From contig QPMI01000671.1 in NCBI GenBank assembly GCA_004431415.1, positions 111,172 to 175,171 on the forward strand: a stretch of DNA of 64,000 bases, in the 5' to 3' direction. The position numbers and the translations under genes were made by a program. The notes beneath the pieces are model-generated. The model had not been told where the DNA came from and did no database searches. It worked only from the letters and a program-made list of their open reading frames with translations. Positions 1 through 13,000 of the stretch are shown piece by piece (within the stretch, counting starts at the first letter, position 1; the number at the start of each line of letters is the position of its first letter). This stretch comes from Cyanophora paradoxa. Lineage: Eukaryota; Glaucocystophyceae; Cyanophorales; Cyanophoraceae.

Positions 1-1340
<1,340 letters not shown>

Positions 1341-1464
1341 CTTGTGGGCACCGCGCTGCAGGAGTCTGCAGCACGATAGCGGCTGCCAAACTGTTCGCTC
1401 TGCCGCTTGGTCTCGCTTTTTCGGCGCTGTACCCCAGAAGAAGCTAGTTCTTCCGTGCGGCGAG
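1341..1464. promoter_or_regulatory. Short divergent promoter region between SnRK1 and MECR
   Basis: Only 124 bp separate the proposed start codons of two divergent genes, so both promoters and 5' UTRs must share or overlap here. I see no clear TATA box. The function is inferred from position only. Confidence 0.45.
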
Positions 1465-2957
1465 ATGGCTACTCCTCGGCATGCTCTGGCGCTCCGCCGC
1501 GGTCTCGCCAGCGCGGCGGAAGCACGTGCTGCCGTGTTCCGCAGCCACGGGGCGCCCGCGTCGGTCCTGAAGTCCGCACCTCGCATTGCGCGACCGGGCC
1601 GGGCCGACAGCTCACGCGCTTTGCAGGGTTGAGAAGCAGAGCATTCCGGCGTCGATCGGCAGCAATCAAGTGCTTGTTCGTATGCTCGCCGCACCCCTCA
1701 ACCCCGCCGACTTCAACGTGGTGGAGGGCGTCTATGGCATCTCGGCGTCTCTCCCCGCCGTCGGTGGCAATGAGGGTGTGGCTGTGGTCGAGAAGGTTGG
1801 CGCTGGTGTCAAGGACTTCAAGGCTGGCGATTGGGTCATCCCTGCTAAGCCGCTGCTTGGTGCGCCTCACCACGACGCCCCGATCCGCGCACCGCCTCTC
1901 CTCCTCCCGTAAAGCCTGGAATTCGATTCGCTGTTACCGCAGGGACCTGGCGGACGCATGCAGTCGTGGGCGAGCTTGATGTCGCTAAGATCGCCTCGGA
2001 CATCCCGAAGGAGTATGCGGCCACTCTTTCTGTGAACCCTTCCACCGCCCTCCGTCTCATTGAGGACTTCGCGAAGCTCAAGGCGGGTGCGCGGCGTGCT
2101 GCACCTCACTGCGTGCCTTTCCGCGGCTGCTTCGGCGCAGCTAACTGTGTCGTTCCGCCATGTCCGTAGGCGACGTGATTGTCCAGAACGGTGCCAACAG
2201 TGTTGTCGGCCAGTGCGTCATCCAGCTCGCTAAGGCGCGGGGCGTGAAGACCATCAACATCATCCGCGACCGGTGCGCCACAGAGCTGTGGCTGGGTTGC
2301 GAGTGTCTTCGGCGCATTGCGCTGCTTTTGTCGCTTTTGCTCAACGTGCATGATTCAGCGCTGATTACGCGGAGACGGCGGAGACGCTGAAGTCTATGGG
2401 CGCGGATGTCGTTGTCTCGGAGGACTACGCTAAGCGTCAGGCAATGGCTGACATCATTGCCGACTTCCCGGCGGCGAAGTTGGGGCTCAACTGCGTTGGG
2501 GGCCCGTCGGCTACCGAGGTTGTCCGGCTTCTCGGGTTCGTCGTCAGCGCGGTAATGCTGTGTCGCGCCCTCTCACACTGTCGCTTCCAGCAAGGGCGGC
2601 GTTATGGTCACGTACGGTGGCATGAGCCGCAAGCCCGTCACGATCCCCACTAGCGCGTTGATTTTCAAAGACATCACCGTGCGCGGCTTCTGGCTGTCGC
2701 GGTGGGCGGACTCCGTCTCCCCGGTTCGTACTTTGCCTGTGTTTCAGGCATTCCACGTCGCTTGCGCACGCGCGCTCTGAAGTTTTCGGCCGCAACTGCA
2801 GGGCGTGCGCCTTGCGGCCATCAACCAGCTGGCGGACATGGTTCGGTCGAAGAAGCTGCAGTACATGATGGAGCGCAAGTCATTCGATGAGTTCGACGTC
2901 GCCGTCCTTCGCGCCCTCCAGCCTAGGAAGGACCGCAAGATCGTGCTGGACTTCTAA
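1465..2957 (+). CDS. MECR: Mitochondrial trans-2-enoyl-CoA/ACP reductase (MECR/ETR1), MDR family
   Basis: NADPH-dependent enoyl reductase of mitochondrial type II fatty-acid synthesis. Exons 1465-1571, 1627-1859, 1943-2086, 2170-2272, 2359-2535, 2591-2723 and 2802-2957 give 350 residues, in frame throughout. Diagnostic stretches: [13 protein letters not shown] near the N-terminus, [11 protein letters not shown], the nucleotide-binding segment [32 protein letters not shown] and the ending KIVLDF. The Arg/Ala-rich start ([13 protein letters not shown]) looks like a mitochondrial presequence. Family length is about 350-380, so it is complete. The intron 6 borders are the least certain; an alternative 5' site lies at 2700. 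Confidence 0.93.
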
Positions 2958-3361
2958 AGCAACAAGAGGTCCCCCAGCTCCTACTTTTCCCAAACAGCAC
3001 GTGGTAGTGGTACTTTACCTCGGTACCGATTTCAAGCGTTGAAGGCTAGGAGTGCCCAGCGCGCCCGTAGCGTAGAAAGAGCAACAAGAGGTCCCCCAGG
3101 CCATCTTTTCTCCCGATTCCTTTTCCTTTTTCACAGTATAATACTCCGCCCATTCATCCGCGATCTTTTGATGCCCTGTTCTCTTCTTTAGAGGGCTGCA
3201 TACACAGAGCAGCGGCGGGGAGGAGCTGCATGCTGCAGCTAGGACTACATGCCGTGTGCAGTGTCTGTAGCAAACTCACGGGCTCAAACAGAATGATCAA
3301 ACTTGCGCGACGTTGTACAGCACACGTATGCAATTTCGGGGTTTTGATCGCTCGCAGAAAA
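2958..3361. other. Intergenic region with a short direct repeat
   Basis: Contains the MECR 3' flank and the upstream region of the next gene. The string gcaacaagaggtcccccag occurs twice (near 2960 and 3082), each time followed by pyrimidine-rich sequence. The reading frame of the next gene stays open upstream to 3230, but its best start is at 3362. Nothing else was recognised. Confidence 0.5.
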
Positions 3362-4891
3362 ATGTACCCGACGCCGCATGCGCAGGGAACGCCCGGAGCG
3401 GGCGCGCCGCAGCCGGGCTACCCGCCTGCAGCTAGCTATCCTGCGACAGCTGGCTATCCGCCTCCGGGCTATCCACCAGCTGGAGCATACCCGCCGCCCG
3501 GCGCGCCAGGCGCTGGCTACCCGCCGCCGCCCGGCGCGCCAGGAGCTGGCTACCCACCTCCGCCCGGCGCGCCAGGAGCTGGCTATCCACCGCCCGGCGT
3601 TCCTGGCTATCCCCCGGGGGCTGCTGCCTACCCTCCGCCAAGCGCTCCGCCAGCCGCCTACGCTCCGCCCGGCGCAGCGCATGGACCCGGCGCTCCGCCA
3701 CCTGCGTACGCGCCCGGGGTCGCGCCAGCTCTGCCCCCGCCCCCGCAATACGTACGTCACGGCGAGTTGCCTTTCGCCGCCTCTCCTTTAGCTTTCGCTC
3801 ATTTTCGCATGTCAGGCGCCCGCCCTGCTTCCCGTCGTTGCCGATGGACCGGTGCTCTCCCCATCATGGGTCTTCAATTACCCCTTCAGGTGGACTCATA
3901 GATGGCTCATATCCCGATGGGGCTGTGAGGGCTGATGGGTAACGTAGGTGGGTGCTGAAGGACAAGTTTTGGCAGTGGACTTCGGGGGATCAGAAGATCC
4001 TCGATGCGTACGGACGTGAGGCAAGTGAATTATGCTTCCAGTCAGCGTGGTTGGCAGAAGCTGACACAGTCTGCAGGTCCTGAAGGGCGACGGCAAGTTT
4101 GCGAGCTTTCATGATGACACCACTTTTTACGATCTTGCTGGAAACAAAGTCCTGAGAATTATGAATAGAGTATTCTCCCTTGGAAGTACTTACAAGATAT
4201 ACAACAGTCAGGACCAGCCGGTGGCCACGCAGCGACGCGGTATGTTTCTTTTGTGGAAACGTCACACAAATGAGCTCGAGCCCCGTCTCTACATGTCGCA
4301 GACGTGTTTAATTGGCCAGGAACGTCCATCAGCAGAGTTTACCGAGGCAATGCGCACTTTAAGATGAATGGTGATCCGGAAAATCCTACGGTAAACCCCC
4401 TGATTTATGTTGTTGAAGGTTTGCTGCACTCCCGCTTTGGTTCGTGCTCTGTTTTCTACTATGCACGCCCCATTGGTTTCTGAACATCTGCTGAATCAGA
4501 GATCAAGAATGCAGCCACAGGTTTGACCGTCGCAACTGTGAGTTCACCGTGTACTCGTGGCCAGGCGGATTCTGCTACAGGGGCTGCAGGGGTAGCTGAT
4601 CTTTGGGGGCAGGTCCAAAGGGATGCTTTTAACTTCAAGCAACTGCTAAACAAGAACGTACGCATTCACCCCATATGCATCCCAGTCCTGAAGCCAGAAG
4701 TGGCTTAGAGCGGAAGTTCAAGCGGTGACTCACTTTTCACCCCAGACTTTCATCCTCGAGTGCGCCCCTGGTGTCGACGCCCTCCTCATGCTTGCCATGA
4801 CGGTCAGCGCTAACACAGGGTTAGAGTTTTCTGGCTAATTTTTCGATAGGTTATCGTGGAGCACGAAGCCACGAAGGCCCAGAAAGACTGA
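3362..4891 (+). CDS. Proline/Gly/Tyr-rich LURP-one-related (Tubby C-terminal-like) protein
   Basis: Exons 3362-3751, 3816-3889, 3948-4020, 4077-4239, 4302-4390, 4502-4537, 4613-4657, 4746-4802 and 4850-4891 give 322 residues. Residues 1-130 are repeats of the type PGAPGAGYPPP, common in membrane- or RNA-associated adaptors. The rest is one LURP-one/DUF567 fold: WTSGDQKILDAYGREVL, the exon reading GDGKFASFHDD, DLAGNKVLRI, VATQRRDVFNWPG, and the closing ECAPGVDALLMLAMTV. Relatives include plant LURP1 and, more distantly, phospholipid scramblases; the biochemical function is unknown. Intron 3 (4021-4076) starts GCAAGT, a GC-AG intron that gives the only in-phase join. Exon 6 and its flank are duplicated downstream at 4899-4985. 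Confidence 0.8.
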
Positions 4892-4898
4892 AGGCCTT

Positions 4899-4985
4899 CA
4901 TCAGAGATCAAGAATGCAGCCACAGGTTTGACCGTCGCAACTGGGAGTTTACCGTGTACTCGTGGCCAGGCGGATTCTGGCCAAG
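4899..4985 (+). repeat. Duplicated exon fragment of the LURP-one gene
   Basis: Positions about 4899-4978 repeat 4494-4573 (exon 6, its 5' splice site and part of the next intron) with only a few substitutions. The strong GTGAGT donor of the original is GGGAGT in this copy, so it could not splice the same way. It lies just 3' of the stop codon, probably in the 3' UTR, as a non-functional duplicate. Confidence 0.8.
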
Positions 4986-5184
4986 GGTCATCTCCCAGGT
5001 TCAACATTAGATAAGCTCAGGGAGCTAAGCTAAAATAGGGCTCTGGCGCCGGCCTGCGAAAAACCGGGCAAAAAAATCCCGTAAAGCGCTGTGCCGGGGC
5101 CGACCTTTCTCCCACTTTGCCCCCATGATCATCGGATGGAAGCTAGCCTTTGATTTGTACAGTACAAAATACAGATCAGCCTGA

Positions 5185-6823
5185 TCACCGTTTCATCATG
5201 TTCTGCTGCTGCATGGCCTGCAGCTGCGCAAAAACCGCGTGCTGTTGCTGCTGCTGCTGTGGCTGGTGCTGCTGCTGCGAACCAAAACTCATAGCACCAG
5301 CCTGTGCACCCATGCCATTCATCCCCATGCCCATTGCTGGCTGCATCGGAGCAGGGGGCATTCCCATCGCCATGCCTCCAGCAGCGCCCATCCGCTGCTG
5401 CTGCATCTGCTGCTGGTGCAGCTGCTGCTGTAGCATGGCCGCTTGCATCATCTGCTGCTGGTGCATCATCATCTGCTGCTGCTGAGCAGCGGGCTGCATC
5501 ATAGGCTGCGCCATTCCCATGGGACGCGCGCCGATCTGCATCTGCATCTGTTGCGGCATCATCCCCATGTTCTGCAGATTATAAGCGCGAAGGCGAGGAA
5601 TGTATGGAGGGAGCCAGCGCACCATTCCTTGTGCAGGCTGCATCATACCAATGCCTGGCATCATAGCGCCCTGCATCGGCATGGCCGACATCGCAGGGGT
5701 CTGGTTGAAGAGAGACAAAATCGAGTCCTTCGTGGCTGCCTGTTGCTGCTGGGCCTGGGCGTGGGCCTGCGCCTGCGCCTGCGCCTGCGCCTGGGCTTGT
5801 GCCTGCGCCTGGGCTTGTGCCTGAGCTGGTAAAGGCGCTGCCTGGAACGCGCCGAAAAGAGAGTTGGAGGCTGCCGTTTGCGGGGCCGCGCTCGGGGCCG
5901 GTGCTGGCGCTGGCGCCGCATCCAGCAGGTCCAGAAGATTGACTTCCGCTTGCTTAGGAGCTGCTGTGGGCTTGCTAGATGTATTAGAGGACGCAACAGA
6001 ACGCCTGTCGTCACTGTCCCGCGATGATGGCCGCGGCGACGGGGACGACGTCTCCTCCCGCTTGGTGATCTGCCGGAAAGGAAATAAGAACGAATGTCGC
6101 GCCGAATCGTCCCCGAGCGAACCGACGGCATTGCGGCCCCCTTCTTCATGAACTCTTTGCGCTCGTACTTCGAGCGGATGAAACGCTCTAGACTGCGCAC
6201 GCATTAGAGCGCCCGAAATCGCGGACGCGGAGCGGACAGACGCACTCGACATCGCTTTCAAGCCGGTCCTTGCGAAATGTGGATGAGAGATTGGCTTCGA
6301 AGAGTTCGTTCGCTTTCGCGTTGCCCATCGACTGCATGAACTGCAGAATGTCAGGTGTGGCACACATGCGACACAACGCACTGCACACCTCCACCTGCTC
6401 CGTTGCCCACGAATCAAGCGTAACAGACTTTACTTTGGAGATGTGAACGCCGAGGCTGCGGTGAATGCCAGAGCAACGAATGCAGACGAAGACGCCGAGG
6501 TTGACCGATGCCCACCGGGGACCTGCGCGAGGTGGACGCTTCAGCAAGATATTGGCCAATGTAGCCCGCGCCTCTGCTGCCGTCAAGCAAGCGGTTCGTC
6601 GCGCTATCCAGCGGATTAGATCTCAATTGCAAGCGCGAGGGCTCACCGCGAGCGCCGCAGTCTGCGCCATTACCGAAGCCGATTAGAAGAAAGAACTGAA
6701 TGCTGCGGGCGGCGACATACCCGCGCATTCCCTGTTCTCCGGCTTCTTCAGGAGGTCGTCAAGAGCTTTCAGGTTACGGGTGAGCTCATCCTGCGACTTG
6801 GCCTTCGCCGCGTGCGAAGCCAT
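5185..6823 (-). CDS. ArfGAP domain protein, SMAP/AGD5-like, with Gln/Met/Ala-rich tail
   Basis: GTPase-activating protein for ARF GTPases acting in vesicle traffic. Exons on the minus strand are 6721-6823, 6647-6661, 6389-6522, 6246-6340, 6123-6192, 5623-6069 and 5185-5571, giving 416 residues. The zinc finger reads [20 protein letters not shown] then [16 protein letters not shown], followed by [16 protein letters not shown]. The second exon is only 15 nt and carries one of the zinc-binding cysteines. Residues after about 140 are low complexity: Ser/Pro-rich, an LLDLLD stretch, then (QA)n and Met/Gln runs, as in SMAP1/2 and plant AGD5. The 51-bp intron at 5572-5622 is in frame and could be retained. 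Confidence 0.9.
5752..5824 (+). repeat. Hexanucleotide repeat encoding (Gln-Ala)n
   Basis: An imperfect array of ctgggc/ctgcgc hexamers. Read on the minus strand it encodes about 12 QA dipeptides inside the ArfGAP tail. Such arrays are prone to length variation. Confidence 0.8.
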
Positions 6824-7024
6824 CTCCAAGCCCGGATATCGCGCACTGCCGCGCTCTGCTACGGCTGCGCGGTGAGCGCGCTGCCGGCGAACAGTACGGG
6901 TACGCGACACAGACTTTTCGCGGGAGTTGACCGCCAACCCCGGTAACTTGGAGCGCCGAGAAGTGCGGCGGCGCGATCACATCCTCCCGGAGACGTCGAT
7001 CCTCGCCCAGCGGCCACGCGCGAG

Positions 7025-10000
7025 ATGCCGGGCGATGCGCGGGCCGGCGTTCAGCCGGCGCGGCAGCCCACGGCGGCCTGGCTCTCGGAGCAGGAACGAG
7101 AACGCTACGTGAAGCTCGAAGAGCAGCGCCTCCGCCAGCTGCGGCTCAAGCAGGTCAGAGCGGGTGCAAATTCCACTGCGCATGCGTCCGCTGATCGTGC
7201 CACCTGCAGGTCCGCGAGCAGGACAGATTGTTCGCAGCATCCAAGAGAGAGAAGTACCAGCAGCTCAAGCGCCAGCAGGAGAACATGGTGCAGGCCAACG
7301 TGCTCGTGCGTTCGGCGGTTGTCCCCCCTCCCTCCCTGCCATCACCGACCCTTCCGCAGCACGTGTGGGAGGCCCGGCAAATTGAGGAGACGAATCGGGC
7401 CAGGGAGGAGCTGGAGGAGGCCATCAGACGGGTTGGCGCGAGCCACATGCAGGCGGCTGAGTTCCAGGCGTCCGAGGTACGCCGAGGCGGACGACAGCGC
7501 GGCCGAACGCCTCTAATCTTTTGGTACTAGCTGGCCGCGGCCCACGAGCAGCAGTGGAGGTGGGCAGAGAGCCGCGCAGCCGCCCAGGAGCGCTACCGCA
7601 ACGCGATGACCAAGGTGCCCGGTTTAAATTCTCTGGCGCCTACGGCACCAGGCTGAACACCTCACAGGTGGAAGCGGAGCGGGTGTCGGCCCGGCAGGTT
7701 GCGGAGCAGACGAGCGTGCGGCGCGCGGTCGTTCACGACGTCGAGGCCGAGCGCAGCGCCATCGTGGTGCCCTCCCGCGAGTCGCCCCAGCGCCCTCGCT
7801 CTGCCTGTTCCCGACCGGCTCCTGCGCAGGTGTCATCGAAGCGGGCGCGCTCGCTCTCTGCAAACCCGACCCCCGGGGCCCCCGGGGCCCCCGGAGCCCC
7901 CAGCCCGCCGCCGGCGAGCACCTTGGGCCTCATAACCCGCGGCGCGGGCGCGCTGACGGCCAGCCGCGCGGGCGCGTCCGTAGTCGCGGTGCGCCGGCAC
8001 GAGCGGTCCGCGTCGCCTGTCAGGGCGGCCACGGCGGCGGCGCCCGGCGGCGACGAGGCGCCCCAGCCCGGCGGATGGGCCAACCTCTCAGCGACGGTGC
8101 GGGGACGCGGGTCGGGCGAACGGGACCCGCCGGAAGGCGCAGCTGAGTGGCCGCGGGGCGGACAGATGGCGGCCCAGGCGGAAGAGGAGGTGGCCGTCTA
8201 CGGGCAGGCGGAGCGCGAGCGGCAGGCCAGCGAGCATCGCACCCGCGCCGTCGGCCGCGCCCGCGAGGCCGCGCAGCAGCTCGCCCTTCGCAAGGCGCGC
8301 CGCTGCCCCCGCCCGGCGCCGTCGCCGGTGCTGAGGGCCGCCCCGCAGGAGCGGGAGGGGCTGGAAGCGCACCTGGCGGCGCAGGAACGGGCGGAACGGG
8401 CGCGGCGTCGGGAGGAGGTGGCGGCGGCGACGCGGACGCCGGTGACGGGCGTGCCGGGCCGCTCGCGGTCGCCGGCGCGAGCGCGGCTGCGGGCCTTCGA
8501 GGAGGAGTTCGTCCGCATGGTCACGGAGGAGGCCCTGGGGCGCGCGGGACCACCCGAGCCCATCCCGCTGGACGCCACCGAGATCGGGGCGCCGGCCTCC
8601 ATCGGGGCGGCCCCGGGGCCCTCCGACGGGACCGTCGCCCACGTCCTGCGCGTCGCCCGCGCCGCCGCACGCGCCGCCGTGGAGACGGAGGCGCGCCATG
8701 CGGAGGCCGCCGCCGCAAGGGGACGGCTGGGGGCGGCGGCGGGCCCCGAGGCGCTGGCGGCGCTCGAGGAGGAGGTGGAGGGGCGCCAGGCGGAGAAGGC
8801 CCTGGCGCTCCGCGAGCTGGGCCGCCGCGCCGAGCTGGCGGCGCGCGAGGGCGACGCCGCGGCGCGGCTCGCCCGCGAGGCGGCGCTCCTGCGCGGGGCC
8901 GGCCCCGCGGAGCGCGAGGAGCGCGCGCGGGCCGTGGAGCTGCTGCGCACGGCGGCGGCGGCGGCGCTCGCGGCGGAGGAGGCGAGCGACCGCCTCGGGG
9001 AGGAGCGCCTGGGCGACGCCCTCGGGCTCGCCGGCGCCGCGGGGGCCGCCGAGCTCGCCGCCGCCCGCGCAGCGGCCTCCGCCGCCGCCCGCCGCGAGGC
9101 AGGTGCGTCCGCGTCCGAGGCCGTCGCCGCGAAGCACGAGGCGCCCCCGGGGCGACCGCCCGTCGCCCGGCGCGCAGCGGAGCAGCAGCTGCGGGAGGCG
9201 CCGCCCTCGCCGCCCTCGCCGGGGGCCCGTGCGGGGCGGCAGCTCCCGCCCGTGCGCCTCCCGAGCGTGCCGGCGGCGGCCCTGGACGCCTCCGTCTCCT
9301 CCCTGGCGAGCGCCCCCGGGGCCGCCTCCACGGCGACCACCACGGAGTCGCCCTCGGGGAGCAGCCCCTCGGGGGGGGCCGGCCGGACGACGTCGACCCC
9401 GTCCGCCTCGGACCGCCCCTCCAGCGTCCCCTCGGACCGCGACCGGGGCCGCACCGCCGCCGCGGGCTCCACCGCGTCGCCCTCGACCAACACAACCGCG
9501 GGGACGGCCACCGGCTCCCCCTCCTCGCAGGGGGAGACGCCGGCGAGCGGCGCCTCCCTGAGCCCGGGCACTGGCTCGGGCGGGAGCTGCGGCCCCGCCG
9601 CCTCGCCCTCCGCCTCGCTCTCTCTCTCGACGGGCACGGGGTCGCGCCCTTCGGAGATCCCCTCCTCGGCGCCGTCGAGCGGCCCCTCGCCCGGCCCCGG
9701 CGCCGGCGCCGGCCCGCTGTACACGGGAGCGGCGGCACTCGCGTCCGCCCCGTCGCCCTCCATCTCACTTACGACGACCGTCTGCTCCTCGGGGGCCTCC
9801 CGCGAGGCAACGGGGTACCCGGACGAGGAGCCGCCGCCTGACCCGGCCTCGCTGCGGGACGAGATCCTGCGCCGCCTCTCCGCCGCCAACGCCTGGCTTG
9901 CCCGCTACAACGGGGCGCCGCCCTCCCCGGCCCGCGCCGCCCCGGCGGCCTCGCACGGCTCCACGCCCTCGCGGGCCACGGCTACGGGCACCGCCACGGC

Positions 10001-13000
10001 GGACCGCAGCGGGGGCAGCCCGGGGACGAGCCTCTCCTCGCCCGGCGCCTCCACGCCCCTCACCTCCCTTTCCGCCTCCACCGCCTCCGCCGGGGGCCTC
10101 CCCTCCGCCGCCGCCGGCGCCTCGCCCCGCCGCCGGCGCCGGGGCCGGCGGCGGGGCCTGGGGCGGGGACTCGTCGGCGGACCTCGAGGAGGGCGACGAC
10201 GTGCGCCTCGTCTCCGCCACCGCCTCCCCCGCCCGGCCGGCCCCCGCTGCCGCCCGCCCCGCCGCCCCGCACACCGCCCCCTCCACTCCCTCCACGGGGC
10301 CCCGGCCCTCGGCCTCCCGCGAGATCGAGTTCACCCCCGGCGGCGGCCGTGCGGCTGGCAGCCCGTCCTCGGACGCCCCGGGCCCCGCCCTCCCGTACGC
10401 CTCGCCCGCCCCGGAGGCCGTCTCGCCCGCCGCGCGGCCTCCCGCGCCCACCACCGCCTCGCCGCCGCCGCCTGGGCTGGCCCCCGCCGCCTCCCCGCCC
10501 CAGCGACCCGTGGTCGCTCCCATCCCCGCAGGCCTCCGTCGGCCGCGGGACCCGAACGTCCCCTCGCCCCCGCCGTCGCCGTACCCCTCGACGGCGCCGC
10601 CCTCGGCCCCCTCGACGCCCTCGACGGTGGCCTCGCCCCACTCCTCCGCCCCGTCCTCCGCCACGGCCCGCGCCGCCTCGCGGCCCTCGTCCCTCCCGAC
10701 ACCGCCCCCCTCGGGGCCCCGCGTGCTCCTCTCCATCTCCGCCCAGCGCGGCGGCGCGCAGCGGTACGCCCCTCTGGAGGAGCCCGAGGAGGCCGCAGCC
10801 GCAGGCACCGAGGACGAGGACGGAGACGCGGCGGCGGGGCGCGCGGGGCCGGAGCACCCGTCCCCGCCCCAGCTCTCGGGAGAGGCCCCCCGGGGCCGCT
10901 CCCAGTCGGACTCGTCCCTCTCCTCCCTCTCCTCCCTCGGGGCCCGCGTCTCGCGGCCCTCCGCCGGCCGCCCGCCCCGCTCCCCGGCCCTCTCCTCCCC
11001 CGCTTCCTCCTCCCCCTCTCTCCCCTCCGCCGGCCCCGCCTCCGCGCCCTCTCCCCCGGCGACGCCGCCCGCCGCCCCGCAGCCGGCCTCGGGCCCGAGG
11101 GCGTCGCCGCCCGGGGCGTGGCGCGTCGGCGGCTCGGCGGCATCATCTCCGGAGGCCGCCATCGCGCGGGCGCGGCAGCTGCTGGCCGCCCTCGAGGCGC
11201 AGGAGGCCCTCGGCCCGCCCCACGCCGACGAGGCCGGCGCATCCCCGTCCCGCTCCGCCGCCCCGGGTCCCGCCTCCCGCTCGTCCCTGGCCTCTTCCCT
11301 CCGCAGCTCTGTTTCCACCGCCGCCTCAGCGCCGGCCTCGGCCCTGCCGGCGGCCGAGCCGGTGTCGCCTCAGGCGGCCATTGACCACTTCCGGCGCGAG
11401 TTGGTCCGCCCATGCGGCCGCCCCGTCCTCTTCCCGCCCACTCATTCTGCCGCGCAGCAGGGGGAGTCGCCAGTCAGCAGACCTGGATCCGAGGCACCCA
11501 TCGCGAGGGCGCGGCAGCTGCTGGCGGCTCTTGAGACGCACGACGCGCTGGGCTCTCCGCCGCCCGCCGAGGCCTTCGCCTCTCCCCCCCGCTCCGCCGC
11601 CCCGGGCCCCGCGTCCCGCTCGTCCCGCTCGTCCCTGGCCTCCTCGTCCGTTCGCAGCTCCGTCTCCACTGCCGCCTCCGCAACGGCCCATGCCCTCCCG
11701 GCGGCCACTCCAGACTCGCCTGAAGCCGCCATCGCCCGCCTCCGCCAGGAGCTGGTCCGCCCGCGCCGTGCCCCCGCCCCCTCCCTGCCCCCCCTAATGA
11801 CCCCGCCGCCCTCGCAGCAGGCCGAGTCGCCCATCTCTCCCATCTCAGGGGCCAGCCCTCGGGCCGGGTCGGACGCCGGGCCCCCGCTCGGCTCGCCGCC
11901 GGCGCCGCCCCAGGGCGCCCGCGGCGGACCCGTCTCCCCCGCCGCCCCCTTCTCCCCGGCCGTCCCCTCGGTAACCTCCGCGGCCTCGACGCCGCACGCT
12001 GCGGGCCGAGGGGAGCAGGCGGGCGGCCGCGGCGCCTCTCTCTCGCCGGCCGCCCCCTCCGCCCCCTCCGCTGCCTCTGCCGCGTCGACGCCGCATGGCG
12101 CTCGCGGGGGTCCCCTGTCGCCGGCCGCCGCCGCTGCTGCATCCGCCGCTTCGACGCCGCACACAGCGGGCCGAGGAGCGCAGAGCGCTCGCAGCGGACC
12201 CCTCTCCCCGGCAGACCCCCCGGCCTCCTCTTCTGCGTCTTTGGCGTCGACGCCGCGAACGGCGGGCCGCGGGGCGCCGGCTCACGAGGTGGCGGAGGCA
12301 GCGCCGGGCTCGGCGGGCGAGGGAGGGGCCGTTGCCCGCCACGACTCGCCGCCCCTCTCGCCCCTCACCGAGGAGCAGTGGGCCATGGTCGAGGCTGCTC
12401 TCCAGCACCAGGCCCGTTCCCGCCACACGCTGCTCGTGGTTGAGGCTGCTCTGACGCCCACGCAGCTCGTGACGCCGCCCATCTCCGCCGTGGCCTCCCC
12501 CGCCAAGCCGCGGGCGACCGGCGGCGCACGCGGGCCGCGGTCCGCCTCTGCGTCGTCCTCCTCTCCGTCCTCGTCCTCCTCCTTCTCGCCCCCCGCGGGG
12601 CCGGCGCGCGCCCCCGCCTCGGACCGCTCCTACCTCTCCGGCGCCTCCTTCGAGGCCGCTGAGCGGGCCGCCTTCGCCGGCGTCGCGGCGCCCGAGGCGC
12701 CGGGGTCGCCCCCGCCGGCCTCCCCCGCGACGCGGGCCACCGAGATCCGCCGCCTCGAGGAGGAGACCCGCTCCCTCGCCTCGGACCTCGTGCGACGCCT
12801 TTGCTCCGCCCCGGCCTCGCTCCTGTCGCGCCGCTGAAGCTGCCCGCAGGCCCGCGTGTACGCAGGAGCCGGAGCCGGGGCGGGGGCCGGGGCCGCCGCC
12901 GTCTCGCCGCCGCCGCCGCTGCCCTCGCCCGAGTCGCCCTCGCGGCCCCCGCGGCGGGGCCCCAGCGCCTCGGCGGCCTCGACGCCGGCGCAGGCGGCCA

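Noticed and set aside
5150-5832. Plus-strand frames rich in Cys/Leu over the ArfGAP tail
   Set aside because: They are the antisense of CAG/ATG-rich codons encoding Gln/Met runs of the minus-strand ArfGAP gene.
9899-10170. A GT-AG intron explaining the frame switch in the CEP295-like gene
   Set aside because: The interval has essentially no usable GT donor, so I left the switch unexplained instead of forcing a model.
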